Below, piece by piece: positions 1 to 9,300 of a stretch of 46,941 nt of DNA. Origin of the DNA: Myxococcota bacterium (GTDB lineage Bacteria > Myxococcota > Kuafuiibacteriia > Kuafuiibacteriales > Kuafuiibacteriaceae). The notes below the pieces were generated by a model. That model did no database searches. It was not told the DNA's origin and saw only the letters and a list, made by a program, of their open reading frames with translations. The stretch spans positions 1-46,941 of the forward strand of contig JANQQN010000522.1 of assembly GCA_028289325.1 (NCBI GenBank). Reading direction: 5' to 3'. Made by a program: the position numbers and the translations under genes. Positions within the stretch are counted from its first letter, which is position 1; each line of letters starts with the position of its first letter.

Positions 1-1
1 C

Positions 2-466
2 ACGGGGTTTTCTGCCGCCGGAATGTTCGCGAACCGGTTCGCGGTGCTCCACCCGAATCGAGTCCTCGCGGCGGCCGTGGGCGCCCCCGGCGGCTGGCCG
101 ATCGCCCCGATCGCGGACGACGAGCTCGTCTACCCCGTGGGCATCGCGGACCTCGAACGGCTCGCCGGTCGAAGCGTGGACCTCGAAGCGCTGGCGCGGG
201 TCCACTTCTTCTTCTTCCAGGGCGCTGACGACGACAACGATTCGGTCCCTTACCGCGATAGCTACCCGCCGGAGGCCGAACGCTTGATCGTGCGTCGATT
301 TGGCAAGACCCCGGTCGAACGTTGGCCGGTCGCAGAGCGGATGTACCGCGACGCGGGTCTGAAGGCGGTCTTCAGGCTGTATCCCGACGTGGGGCACGAA
401 TGGACGGAGGCGATGGAGACCGACGTTCTCGCGACGTTCCTCCACGCCCTCAAACGCAAGCGTTAG
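2..466 (+). CDS. Alpha/beta hydrolase, 3' part (5' end outside window)
   Basis: The reading frame is open from the window edge and ends at a TAG at 464-466. The first visible residues hold a nucleophile elbow, GFSAAG (Ser codon 11-13), matching the GxSxxG signature of alpha/beta hydrolases. Near the C-terminus PDVGHEW carries the expected catalytic His (codon 395-397). Between them lies an acidic DDDND stretch in the loop where the acid residue is usually found. Roughly the C-terminal half of a typical 270-320 residue esterase or dienelactone-hydrolase-like enzyme is present. An internal ATG at 23 is downstream of the nucleophile and is not the true start. The substrate cannot be inferred. 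The next gene is on the same strand about 70 bp downstream with its own ribosome binding site. The fold is well supported; the specific activity is unknown. Confidence 0.75.
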   Translation, partial: TGFSAAGMFANRFAVLHPNRVLAAAVGAPGGWPIAPIADDELVYPVGIADLERLAGRSVDLEALARVHFFFFQGADDDNDSVPYRDSYPPEAERLIVRRFGKTPVERWPVAERMYRDAGLKAVFRLYPDVGHEWTEAMETDVLATFLHALKRKR

Positions 467-536
467 AGCCTCACCGACCTTGGCGCCGTGCGCATTCCCG
501 GTCGTCAACAACGACGGACTCTGCTAGGAGGCCGAT

Positions 537-1451
537 GTGCCGTCACGCCTTGCTGCGCGCTCGCGCCGAATCGAGCCAGCCGCTGCGGTGATCATCGGTC
601 TTGCTGGCCTCACCGCTTGCGCCACCAAGCCAAGCCGACCGCTCGAGCGCATCCGTCCCGGGGATCGAGGTGCGGTCGGCGGCCGCGACGAACCTCGCGA
701 CGGCAACATGAGCGCGATGTCGCTGGACGCCGCGAAAAGGAAGTTGGAAGTCATCCACGCCGTATCCGGCGCCGAGTTTACGTTCTACTGCGGATGCCGA
801 TACGAAATTCAAGGCGTCTCCCCCGGGTCCGGGCGGCTCCGCGCCCGAACCCGGATCCGCCGCGACGCGTGTGGGTACGAGCCGAAGGTCAACAGCGAGC
901 GGGCTCAGCGCCTCGAGTGGGAGCACGTCGTGCCGGCGGCGACGCTCGGCGAGCAACGACCGGCATGGACCGACGGCCATAAAGACTGCGTCGACGACGA
1001 TGGCGAGCCGTACGCTGGTCGGCGCTGCGCGACCAAAGTCGATGGGCTCTTTCAGCGCATGGAAGCGGACATGCACAATCTCGTGCCGACCATCGGCGAG
1101 ATCAACGGCGAGCGGTCCAACCGCCCGATGGGGATCGTTCGCGGGGAGCCGAGGTCCTTCGGCCGGTGTGATTTCGAAGTGAGGGATGGTGTCGCGGAGC
1201 CCAAGCGGAGCCTTCGGGGCGACGTGGCCAGGATCTACCTGTACATGGACGCCGTCTATCCGAGCGCTGGGATCTTGGATCCGCAAGGGCGGACCATGTT
1301 CGACGCGTGGTCCAAGGTCGACCCGCCGACGCGATGGGAGTGTGAGCGTGAACGGCTCATCGCCCAGGCCCAAGGGCACACCAACCATGTGGTTCGCGCC
1401 GCGTGCAACGAACGGTTCGGAGGACCCGGCCGCGCGCTCGACGTGCCGTAG
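537..1451 (+). CDS. Endonuclease I family nuclease, predicted lipoprotein
   Basis: A 304-residue protein starting at GTG 537, chosen because AGGAGG (526-531) sits 5 nt upstream. The N-terminus has a basic region, a hydrophobic stretch and the lipobox LTAC, so the mature enzyme should be lipid-anchored outside the inner membrane. The rest matches the endonuclease I (EndA/Vvn) family of periplasmic or secreted DNases: LEWEHVVPA carries the catalytic Glu-His pair (residues 129-130), and MHNLVPTIGEINGERSN (from residue 179) carries the Asn/Glu metal ligands. FYCGCRY, DCVDDD, GRRC and GRCDFE supply cysteines that probably form disulfides, as in Vvn. The expected role is non-specific cleavage of extracellular DNA for nutrient use, predation or biofilm remodelling. 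Neighbours give no operon. Lipidation is unusual for this family, whose known members are mostly soluble and secreted; that point is inference from the lipobox. Confidence 0.85.
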   Translation: MPSRLAARSRRIEPAAAVIIGLAGLTACATKPSRPLERIRPGDRGAVGGRDEPRDGNMSAMSLDAAKRKLEVIHAVSGAEFTFYCGCRYEIQGVSPGSGRLRARTRIRRDACGYEPKVNSERAQRLEWEHVVPAATLGEQRPAWTDGHKDCVDDDGEPYAGRRCATKVDGLFQRMEADMHNLVPTIGEINGERSNRPMGIVRGEPRSFGRCDFEVRDGVAEPKRSLRGDVARIYLYMDAVYPSAGILDPQGRTMFDAWSKVDPPTRWECERERLIAQAQGHTNHVVRAACNERFGGPGRALDVP

Positions 1452-1609
1452 CGACGCGCGTGCGCGGTCGGCTGACGAGCCGGGCGAAGATGGACCGGCC
1501 GGCCTCGTCCCTTCATCCTGACGGCGCGGCGCTTACGACGCTCGATACGTCCACGGCCGCGGTCTCCCGGCGGTTGTCCCGGTCCGGTGCCTCTTCTAGG
1601 ATGCCGATC

Positions 1610-2140
1610 ATGAGCAAGGTGAGCTGCATGGTCTTGGCGCTCCTCGCTATGGCCTGCTCCAAAGTCGACACTCGGCGCCCCCAGACCTCCACCCCCGCAT
1701 CGGCGCCCGCGGTTGCGCCCGTGCGGCAGGCGTCGTCGATCCCGGCCTCGGAACCACAGCCATCGGCGGATCCCGAGGCCACGGCCGGCGGCTCGTGCGT
1801 AGCCACGTCGGAGTGCTCATCCGGGCAGGTGTGTACGACCGAGTCTGGTGCCTGCGAGCCACCGCCGGGATGTAAGCCCGGCGACATGTGCGCGACGGTC
1901 TGCTACGGAACGTGTGTAGTCGCGGCCGAGCCGCCCTCCAAGGACGCCACCGTCGAGTGCGGGGGCAATGACGACTGCCGCCTCCACGCCAACTACTGCG
2001 ACACCTGTCGGTGCGACGCGCTTCGAGCGGACGCGGAGGCGCCCACGTGTTCGGGGGCGAAAGTCGACTGTTTTGTGGATCCCTGCCGAGGAAAAGTCGC
2101 TCGTTGCGTAAACTCGGCCTGCACGACTGCACCGCAGTAG
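1610..2140 (+). CDS. Cysteine-rich lipoprotein of unknown function
   Basis: A 176-residue protein. Start ATG 1610 was chosen because AGGA (1598-1601) lies 8 nt upstream; an in-frame ATG at 1601 is the alternative. The N-terminus MSKVSCMVLALLAMAC is a type II signal peptide with lipobox LAMAC. A Pro/Ala/Ser-rich linker follows, then about 16 cysteines spaced as in small disulfide-rich extracellular modules (for example CSSGQVC, GCKPGDMC, CDTCRCD). Such Cys-rich lipoproteins are common in Myxococcota, usually with no assigned function. The ALDH gene starts 38 bp downstream on the same strand, so co-transcription is possible but gives no functional clue. An outer-leaflet location with disulfide bonding is inferred. 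Confidence 0.7.
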   Translation: MSKVSCMVLALLAMACSKVDTRRPQTSTPASAPAVAPVRQASSIPASEPQPSADPEATAGGSCVATSECSSGQVCTTESGACEPPPGCKPGDMCATVCYGTCVVAAEPPSKDATVECGGNDDCRLHANYCDTCRCDALRADAEAPTCSGAKVDCFVDPCRGKVARCVNSACTTAPQ

Positions 2141-2178
2141 CGCCCCACGGTCGACGCCAGCGGCAACCGTAAGATACG

Positions 2179-3747
2179 ATGTCCGGCGACGTGCCCGAAC
2201 CAGCATTCAAAGCGGTCAGCCCGATCGACGGTCGCCATCTCGATGGAGACTTCGTCGATGCTTCCTCGACGGAGATCGACAACGTCGTCGACCATGCCAC
2301 CCAGGCAGCGGCCGCCTACGGGCGTTTGGGCAAAGACCAGGTCGCCAGGTTTTTGCAGGCGGCGGCGACGGCGATCGAGGCGCTGGGCGAAGCACTGATC
2401 GACCGAGTGCACTTGGAAACCGGCCTTCCTCGCGCTCGCCTCATCGGGGAGCGCGGTCGAACCGCCAACCAGCTGCGGCTCTTCGCCGAAGTGGTTCGGG
2501 AAGGCTCTTGGGTCGACGCCCGGATCGATACCGCCATCCCCGATCGACAACCGGTGCCGAAGCCCGATGTTCGTCACGTACATCGACCGCTCGGACCGGT
2601 CGTGGTCTTCGGCGCCAGCAACTTCCCTTTGGCGTTCTCGACTGCCGGCGGCGACACCGCCTCGGCGTTGGCCGCCGGCTGCCCGGTGGTCGTCAAGGGC
2701 CATCCGGCCCACCCCGGCACGGCCGCGCTGGTAGCCAAAGCGATCCGTCAGGCGGCCGATTCAACGGGCGTCCCGGACGGTGTCTTTTCCTTGGTGCAAG
2801 GCCGTTCGTTCGAAGTCGGACGAAGGTTGGTCACCCACCCGAAGATCAAGGCGGTCGGCTTCACGGGCTCGTTCCGCGGCGGAAAAGCGGTCTTCGAATA
2901 CGCGCAGTCGAGAGATGAACCGATCCCCGTGTTCGCGGAAATGGGCAGCACGAATCCGGTCTTTGTCCTACCCCAAGCTGCGGCCACCCGCGCCCGGGAG
3001 ATCGCCAAGGGGCTGGCGACGTCGGTCAGCCTCGGCGTCGGCCAGTTCTGCACCAACCCCGGGCTGGTGTTCGTTCAACGGTCATCGTCCACCCACCTGC
3101 TCGATGACCTTCGCGAGAACGTCCTGGTGACCCCGCCCGGCACCATGCTCACGGCAGGGATCAAAGAAGCGTACGACCAGGGTACGCGCCGACTCGCCTC
3201 GACGCCTGGCGTGATCAACATGGCCACCGGCCAGCCGGAGCAGGGACCAAACCAGGCCGCCACCGTCGTCTTCAAGACCGGTCTAGATAGCTTCCTGCGC
3301 CACGAAGAGCTGGCCGGCGAGGTCTTCGGACCTTCGAGCATGGTCGTGGAATGCGAAGACAAAGACGAGATGCTCGAAGCCGCGCAGACGCTCCGCGGCC
3401 ACCTCACCGCGTCGGTCCACGCGACGCCCGACGACGCCCAAAACTACCGAGACTTGCTGGACGTTCTGGAGTCGAGGGTGGGGCGTTTGATCCTGAATGG
3501 GTATCCGACCGGCGTCGAGGTTTGTCCATCAATGGTGCACGGCGGACCGTACCCCGCGACGACGGTTCCCCAGTCGACGTCGGTCGGAACGAACGCCATT
3601 CGGCGGTTCGTCCGGCCCGTTTGTTACCAAGGATTCTCAGACCGTCTACTGCCGGATGCGCTCAAGAACAGCAATCCCCTCGGGATCTGGCGCCTGATCA
3701 ACGGCCGTTTCACGAGAGCGGCCGTCGGCGCCGAACCCTCGGGTTAG
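2179..3747 (+). CDS. NADP+-dependent aldehyde dehydrogenase, 2,5-dioxovalerate (alpha-ketoglutaric semialdehyde) type
   Basis: A 522-residue aldehyde dehydrogenase, full length for the family. Visible motifs are the N-terminal strand FGASNFPLAF, the cofactor region VVKGHPAHPGT, the Rossmann glycine motif GFTGSFRGGK, the general base Glu254 in AEMGSTNP and the catalytic nucleophile Cys291 in GQFCTNPG. The combination FGASNFPLAFSTAGGDTASA with KGHPAHP is typical of alpha-ketoglutaric semialdehyde dehydrogenases, which oxidise 2,5-dioxopentanoate to 2-oxoglutarate at the end of non-phosphorylating pentose, glucarate and hydroxyproline catabolism. No upstream sugar-acid dehydratase, transporter or regulator is in this window, so the substrate call rests on motif resemblance only. 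It starts at ATG 38 bp after the Cys-rich lipoprotein stop. Confidence 0.85.
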   Translation: MSGDVPEPAFKAVSPIDGRHLDGDFVDASSTEIDNVVDHATQAAAAYGRLGKDQVARFLQAAATAIEALGEALIDRVHLETGLPRARLIGERGRTANQLRLFAEVVREGSWVDARIDTAIPDRQPVPKPDVRHVHRPLGPVVVFGASNFPLAFSTAGGDTASALAAGCPVVVKGHPAHPGTAALVAKAIRQAADSTGVPDGVFSLVQGRSFEVGRRLVTHPKIKAVGFTGSFRGGKAVFEYAQSRDEPIPVFAEMGSTNPVFVLPQAAATRAREIAKGLATSVSLGVGQFCTNPGLVFVQRSSSTHLLDDLRENVLVTPPGTMLTAGIKEAYDQGTRRLASTPGVINMATGQPEQGPNQAATVVFKTGLDSFLRHEELAGEVFGPSSMVVECEDKDEMLEAAQTLRGHLTASVHATPDDAQNYRDLLDVLESRVGRLILNGYPTGVEVCPSMVHGGPYPATTVPQSTSVGTNAIRRFVRPVCYQGFSDRLLPDALKNSNPLGIWRLINGRFTRAAVGAEPSG

Positions 3748-3977
3748 TCACCCGGCTCGAATTTACAGCGTCTTACGCAAGATCATGGGTTACAGTCGGG
3801 ACGCTTCTACCGGTTCAAGGAGCTGAACGACAAAGGGGACGATGGCCGTGATCATCGCGACCAAGGACCGGCCCAAGACCAAACATTTGTTCCGTTGCCG
3901 CCCATGCTCGGGTACGGTAGCTGCTTGGGGAGGGACGATACGACAGTGGTTCGCTCTCGTCCGCATCCAGATGACCG

Positions 3978-5369
3978 ATGGCGCTGTGTCTCCTTCCCTC
4001 ACGCAACGCCGATGCCGTCCGGCTTAGCCCGGACGATGAGGCCGCCTTCGACGCGTACATTGCAAAGGTCGTTCGGCAGTACGTGATTCTCAGCGCACTC
4101 CTGATGCTGCTGTTCATCCTGGCGAGGTGGCCACTCGACCTGTACGTCCTCCCGGAGGACGCCGTATCTGCGATGGCGCAGACACGGATCTGTGGCCTCG
4201 GGGTGGTGCTGGGCACGGTCGTGATTTTCGGGTTGCTCAAGCCGAAGGGCCGTAGTGCACCGGTCACCGCAATGCTGTGCTATGCGACGTTCGCGGGCAC
4301 GGTCGGCTATTGCTTTGGACGTACGGGCCATGACCACGCATACCTCCTTGCGAACGGCAGCCCTCTATTGATCATCCCGGCGGCTCTTATCCCCGCTGAA
4401 ATCTGCGCCCGCGCCCTGGGGACGGCGTGCATCTCCACGTCTCTCTTTTTGGCCTGCGAAGTCGGTCATCCCCCGGAATCATCGATGCTACTCGAACTGG
4501 CTCGGGCCCTCTTCTTCGCATCTGCCATGGTGTTCACGATCGCGATCGGAGAAGTGTCCTTCCGCACGACCCGCACCGTCTTCTTCGAACGAAGAGAAGC
4601 AGAGCGCGTCCGTGGAAAGCTGGCGCACTTGACCGAGCATCTGCGGGCTCTTGTCCAAGAGCGCACCGAGGCGCTGCGCACCCTCGCCCAGCATCTCGAG
4701 TCTGTCCAGGAAAACGAGCGGCGGCGAATCGCCCGCGATCTCCATGACGACCTCGGTCAATCAGTGACCGCGATGAGGTACACAGTCGCGCGCCTCCGCA
4801 ACAAGCTCCAGAGACCATCGGATGCACCAAACCTGCTGCTCCTCGAGGATCTCTCCGCCATCCTCGACGGAACGGCCCAGACCGTTCGCGCGGTGGTCGC
4901 CACGCTCAGCCCTCGAATCCTCGAGGAGCATGGGTTGGCTGCGGCCGCCGAGTGGCACGTTCGCCGCACGGAAGAAACCGCCGCTATCGCTTGTGAGCTT
5001 CACTATGGCGTGGCGAACGCGGACGCATGGGAGCACGTCGAGCCCCGCGTTGCCCTAGTTGCGTTCCGAGTGATTCAAGAGGGCACGACGAATGCGCTCA
5101 AACACGCCGACGCGACATGCCTCGAAGTTCGTCTCGATCTTGACGACACCTCTATCACGGTGGAAATCCGCGATAATGGCGTGGGTTTCGAGGCGAGCCG
5201 CCAGCGGAACGGCTTCGGCCTCTTCGCGCTCCAGGAACGTATCCAGAGTCTTGGCGGCAGAATGAGCGTGGACAGCGTAATGGGTGAGGGAACACGGCTC
5301 CGCGCACACATACCTCATCGCGGAACCGCACTGTCGGCGTCTGCAACGCCCAAGGAGACGACATTATGA
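3978..5369 (+). CDS. NarL-type (HisKA_3) membrane sensor histidine kinase
   Basis: About 463 residues. The N-terminal half has several hydrophobic helices (first around residues 36-57, last around 170-190), giving a multi-pass membrane sensor without a large extracytoplasmic domain. A coiled-coil linker follows (EAERVRGKLAHLTEHL). The dimerisation/phosphoacceptor box is RRRIARDLHDDLGQS, with His256 as the phosphorylated residue. The C-terminal HATPase_c domain shows an N-box in VIQEGTTNALKHA, G1 as RDNGVGFE and G2 as GFGLFALQERI. This is the DesK/NarX group, which signals to LuxR-type regulators; the next gene is exactly that, overlapping by ATGA (5366-5369), so the two form an operon. The start is uncertain: ATG 3978 has no strong Shine-Dalgarno. 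The input signal cannot be inferred. Confidence 0.88.
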   Translation: MALCLLPSRNADAVRLSPDDEAAFDAYIAKVVRQYVILSALLMLLFILARWPLDLYVLPEDAVSAMAQTRICGLGVVLGTVVIFGLLKPKGRSAPVTAMLCYATFAGTVGYCFGRTGHDHAYLLANGSPLLIIPAALIPAEICARALGTACISTSLFLACEVGHPPESSMLLELARALFFASAMVFTIAIGEVSFRTTRTVFFERREAERVRGKLAHLTEHLRALVQERTEALRTLAQHLESVQENERRRIARDLHDDLGQSVTAMRYTVARLRNKLQRPSDAPNLLLLEDLSAILDGTAQTVRAVVATLSPRILEEHGLAAAAEWHVRRTEETAAIACELHYGVANADAWEHVEPRVALVAFRVIQEGTTNALKHADATCLEVRLDLDDTSITVEIRDNGVGFEASRQRNGFGLFALQERIQSLGGRMSVDSVMGEGTRLRAHIPHRGTALSASATPKETTL

Positions 5370-6010
5370 TCCGGATTTTTATCGCGGACGATCACGAGTT
5401 TGTGAGGGTCGGCATGCGTCAACTGCTGAACGAGGTACCGGGCTTCGAAGTGGTCGGCGAAGCGACGAACGGCCGGGAGGTGTTACGGGCCAGCCTCGAC
5501 CGTGACTGTGATGTGCTTGTGCTCGATCTCTCCTTGCCCCGCGTCAGCGGCGGCGAGGTGCTGCGGCGTCTTCGCGAGCGCTGGCCTCAACTGCCCATCG
5601 TGGTCCACTCGATGTACTCGGCGGACCAGTTCGCTGGTCGCGCCCTTCGTGCAGGGGCGCGCGCGTATGTTGGCAAGGACCAAGCTCCTTCAGACCTCGT
5701 CGAAGCCATCCGGCGCGTTGCCACGACGCCCGAGTATCTCGAAGACGCCGGGTCATCGACTCCCGAGAAGTTGCGAGATGCGTGCGCTTCTAAGCGTCCT
5801 CATGAGACGCTCACTCCACGCGAGCATCAAGTCTTCCGTCTGCTCGTTGACGGCAAGAATGTATCTGAGATCGCGGCGGAGCTCGACGTGCACTCGTGCA
5901 CGGTAAGCAACTATCTCGCCAGCATCCGGAAGAAGCTCCACGTGGGCTCGGTCGCCGAGGTCGTCCACTACGCCTACGCCGAGAGACTGATCGAAGCCGA
6001 GATCCTGTGA
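5366..6010 (+). CDS. NarL/FixJ-family response regulator with LuxR-type HTH
   Basis: A 214-residue response regulator translationally coupled to the upstream kinase through an ATGA overlap. The receiver domain has the acidic pair Asp8-Asp9 (IADDHE), the phosphoacceptor Asp54 in VLVLDLSLP, and the conserved Lys in YVGKDQAP. The C-terminal domain (about residues 148-210) matches the LuxR/GerE helix-turn-helix: LTPREHQVFRLLVDGKNVSEIA, then the recognition helix in VHSCTVSNYLASIRKKL. It is predicted to bind DNA as a dimer after phosphorylation by the partner kinase. No target site is recognised nearby. The downstream region ends in a perfect 13-bp inverted repeat that probably ends the operon. 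Confidence 0.92.
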   Translation: MIRIFIADDHEFVRVGMRQLLNEVPGFEVVGEATNGREVLRASLDRDCDVLVLDLSLPRVSGGEVLRRLRERWPQLPIVVHSMYSADQFAGRALRAGARAYVGKDQAPSDLVEAIRRVATTPEYLEDAGSSTPEKLRDACASKRPHETLTPREHQVFRLLVDGKNVSEIAAELDVHSCTVSNYLASIRKKLHVGSVAEVVHYAYAERLIEAEIL

Positions 6011-6158
6011 CTCAACCTGCGCATCGTCACTAAACAGCCGTCTCGGGCACCGCCGTGCTAGGCTAGGCCTTTAAACAAGCGTTCCGCCGGCTCGGACCCT
6101 GCGCTCTTTCTTGGCGGGCACCATCATTATTGACGTCAGCGATACGCTTCCAGGGGAT

Positions 6159-6198
6159 GGTTCGGTCGGCTCCGTCTACCAACGAAGCCGACCGAACC
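6159..6198. terminator. Perfect 13-bp inverted repeat between convergent genes (likely bidirectional terminator)
   Basis: GGTTCGGTCGGCT (6159-6171) and its exact reverse complement (6186-6198) flank a 14-nt loop. It lies between the response regulator (+, ends 6010) and the Rhs gene (-, ends 6314), where a shared terminator is expected. There is no T-tract on either side, so it may be a Rho-assisted or mRNA-stabilising hairpin. The rest of 6011-6313 shows no convincing gene and no recognisable Rhs immunity gene. Confidence 0.55.
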
Positions 6199-6303
6199 GG
6201 CGCTACCACCAAGCCGCTAGCAGGTCACAGCTTAGCGACGACCCGCGCACGCACCTACGGACCCCGAAAGTGCCTGTCTGCATGGAGTGAATCAGTTCCA
6301 CAA

Positions 6304-6346
6304 ATCGTCAGGTTCATAACAAATCGTCAATATCGTCAGGTTCATA
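6304..6346. repeat. 15-bp direct repeat across the 3' end of the Rhs gene
   Basis: ATCGTCAGGTTCATA occurs at 6304-6318 and again at 6332-6346, a 28-bp period; a shorter shared piece AAATCGTCA also lies at 6302-6310 and 6321-6329. The Rhs stop codon (6314-6316 on the minus strand) falls in the first copy. The last residues of the protein (YEPDDI) are encoded by the second copy. This looks like a small tandem duplication that now defines the C-terminus. Confidence 0.7.
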
Positions 6347-9300
6347 TTGCCTGCCGTTTCCAAGACCCACTTCCTGACCCTCTCTTTGAGCAACATTGTT
6401 CGGCGCAGCACGCCCATCTCGCGGCCGCCTCTGCCGCTTTCCAATTCTGGCTACGTCATCCCCATTCATGCGGACGCCAAAACGAATCGGGTCAACACCA
6501 CCACGAACACCGTTACGTGCCTGATCTGATAGGGGTCCAACCCCTCCCTCTCGTGTCAAGGCACTCGTAGACGGTTGATCCGCCGACAAGGTGCTCCGCT
6601 GAAAGTGCTGGCGCGGTTGACTTCGAGCCGACACCACGTTCGTCGTCCTGGCTGATCGGGGCCATCGGGGCAAGCGAACCGGTATGTTCCCTAACATGCC
6701 CTGCGCTGCCTCAACCACGTCCTCAGGATAACGGCCCGTTCCCCCCCCGAAGACAAGGCCCACTGCCGCCCCAACGCCCACTGCTATACCCACATCACCG
6801 CCATCTATGCCCTGCTCTCCATCGAACATTTCGGTGACGAGCCCAGCAACCGCCCCTTCCGCTGCGCCGGTAACCGCACCGGCGAACGCGCCAGCGCTGG
6901 TGCCGAAGCCATAGGACGCGGCGGCTACACTGAACACAGGGGTAAGCGCGAGGCCGAGGCCTAGGACGACGAACGATAGGCCAAAGCCCAAAAAGAAGGC
7001 AGCTGCCTGTTCCCCTGCGGTATGGCCGCTTTTTCTCGCCAGGTTCACCGCTTGGAGGCCCACTGCAGTACTCGCGAGCATTATCCCTAGGAGAGTGATC
7101 ACCGCTACATGCCCGGACGGGTCGTTGTACATGACGGGGTTGTTAAGCGCATAGGCGTACGGATTGAACGCACCGAGCATGTGTGGATTACGCGCGCCCG
7201 GCCGGTCATCCGCAGAGATGAAACGTCCGGTTATCGAGTCGTAGTACCGCGCATTAAAGAAATACAGCCCCGTGTCCGGGACGCTGTCTTTGTGCGCAAA
7301 CTGTGGAACGTGAATCGAGTCGTCGCCATAGCCTGCTGTCTCGAAGGTCTCACCGTAAGGCGTGTAGACTGCCCGTGAAACAATATGGCCATCCTGATCG
7401 ATGATGACCTGAGCACTACCTACATGATCTCGAATATGGGCGTGCCATACTTCGGTTAAAGATAGTGAGCGAGCACTCCGACCGATGTGCATCCCCGGTT
7501 CATGAATGTCGTTACCACACCCAGCGATCGAAAGTAGAAGAGTCGACCATGCCAAGCTCATCGCCATAGCCCTACGAACCCGGGAATAGAGACGATCTCG
7601 CAGTGACGCGACCAACCCAACGCTTAGCAAGATGACGCAGGACAGCAGAACGAAAAGCCTCTGCGGCGAAGCAAACTCGTTTAGCCCTTTGACGAGGCGA
7701 TCTACGCGAGCAAACACGCCTCCTTGAAGCGAGGCGTCCTCCGCCGCTCGGAGCGGGACGTCGCCTGAGGTCGTCACCGATGCAAGTACGCCGTTCTCTC
7801 CAACTATATACTTCGTGTGCCGCTCAGCACCCCCAACTTGGACAATCTCGTACTCACGAGAGGGTCGAATGACCCTTCGGACCACCTCATTCGGCCACGT
7901 AGGCGCGAGCCGCTCGTGGAAAATACGGTTCCCGCTGTGGTCATAGCCAAAACGTGCGACCACCCGGGCTGCCGGTTGCTCAGCATCCCAAACATGAATC
8001 TCCGTGAGGAGGTTCTCATGGTTGAAGATGTACTCATAGTTTTTGTACAGATCCCCAAGCTTGAGGTCTCCATCTTCTGCGCCTTCGGACTGTAAAGCCG
8101 TCCGTTGGTCGGGTAGGAAGGCGGGCTGGCCAACTGATCTGAGATTTCCGCTCTCGTCGAATGCGCCTGTGTACGGGAAATCAACAACCCCGTTCGATGC
8201 GCAGTAACGGTACTGCCCGCTGCGAATCTTGTGGTCACCGCCCCACACCGGCGACTCAAATACGAGCTCGCCAACCATGCCCGGGACTTCACTACAGTCG
8301 TTGAGCTCACTTTCTGGCCTTTCTGCGTCGTATGCGTAGTCATCTGCCGACAGGTGGCCCTTGCGCAGCAGCCGCCCTCCTTTCGAGTACGCATATCGGC
8401 GTACGCCGTACGGGCCCATAGCCTTCGTGAGGCGACCTAGCCCATCATACGCAAATTCCTGGTCTCCATCGCCGGATATGGACGATGACATTTCATTTGT
8501 GACTGACCGAATGCGGTTGAATTCCCACTCAAAAGACCTACTTTGCCAGAGCGAAGAGCCCCCGCGCACGACGGCCGAGGACATCAATCGCCCATTCGTG
8601 GAGTATTCAACTGCCTGCCGCAAAAACTGTTGACCTGAAGAATTGTCATAGTTGAAGGCGCGAGCTTGATCGAGCCAGCTATAATGGCGGAGCCTAACAA
8701 TGGGTTTTGTGTTAGCTACGGAATCGCCAACACCGTAATCCGACGGAAGCCGATATTCGTTGTATTTCACGGTCTGGACTGCTCCGTCTGGGTAACGGAT
8801 CGTCTTGACGCGCCCATCAAATGCGTAGTCATAGTCGGTGACATACACATTTCGCTCCGACCCCGCGGCGATCCCGGGAAACTCGACAATACGCTTCATC
8901 GTTCGACCGTACGGGTCATAACTATATGCCGTATCGCTCAAAAGATCCTGCGCCCCACCGATATGCCGCCTGTAAGCTATGGCCGTCGGCTTATCCAGGT
9001 GAATAGAACCATAATGATAGCTGACTTGAGTCGCGCTACCTTGCCCCGTTTGCGAACGATATTCTTCGACTACGCGACCTAAGCTGTCGTAGGTAAACGC
9101 TTTGGACCGTCCCTCGCCATCGACCTGAGCAGCAAGCTGTCCTAGTTCATTATACTCATAAGTATTCGTGACGCCTCCGGCGAAGGTGTCGGATATCCGC
9201 CGGCCCGTACTGTCATAGCTATAGGTGGTCACTACGCCGTCCGGATCAATCACTTCCACCAGCTCGCCAAATCCGTTGTAACTATACCTGGTCGTTGACC

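Noticed and set aside
3842-4027. 61-codon frame upstream of the histidine kinase with a purine-rich site before its ATG
   Set aside because: No protein-like pattern and it overlaps the kinase start; kept only as a possible leader peptide idea, unsupported.
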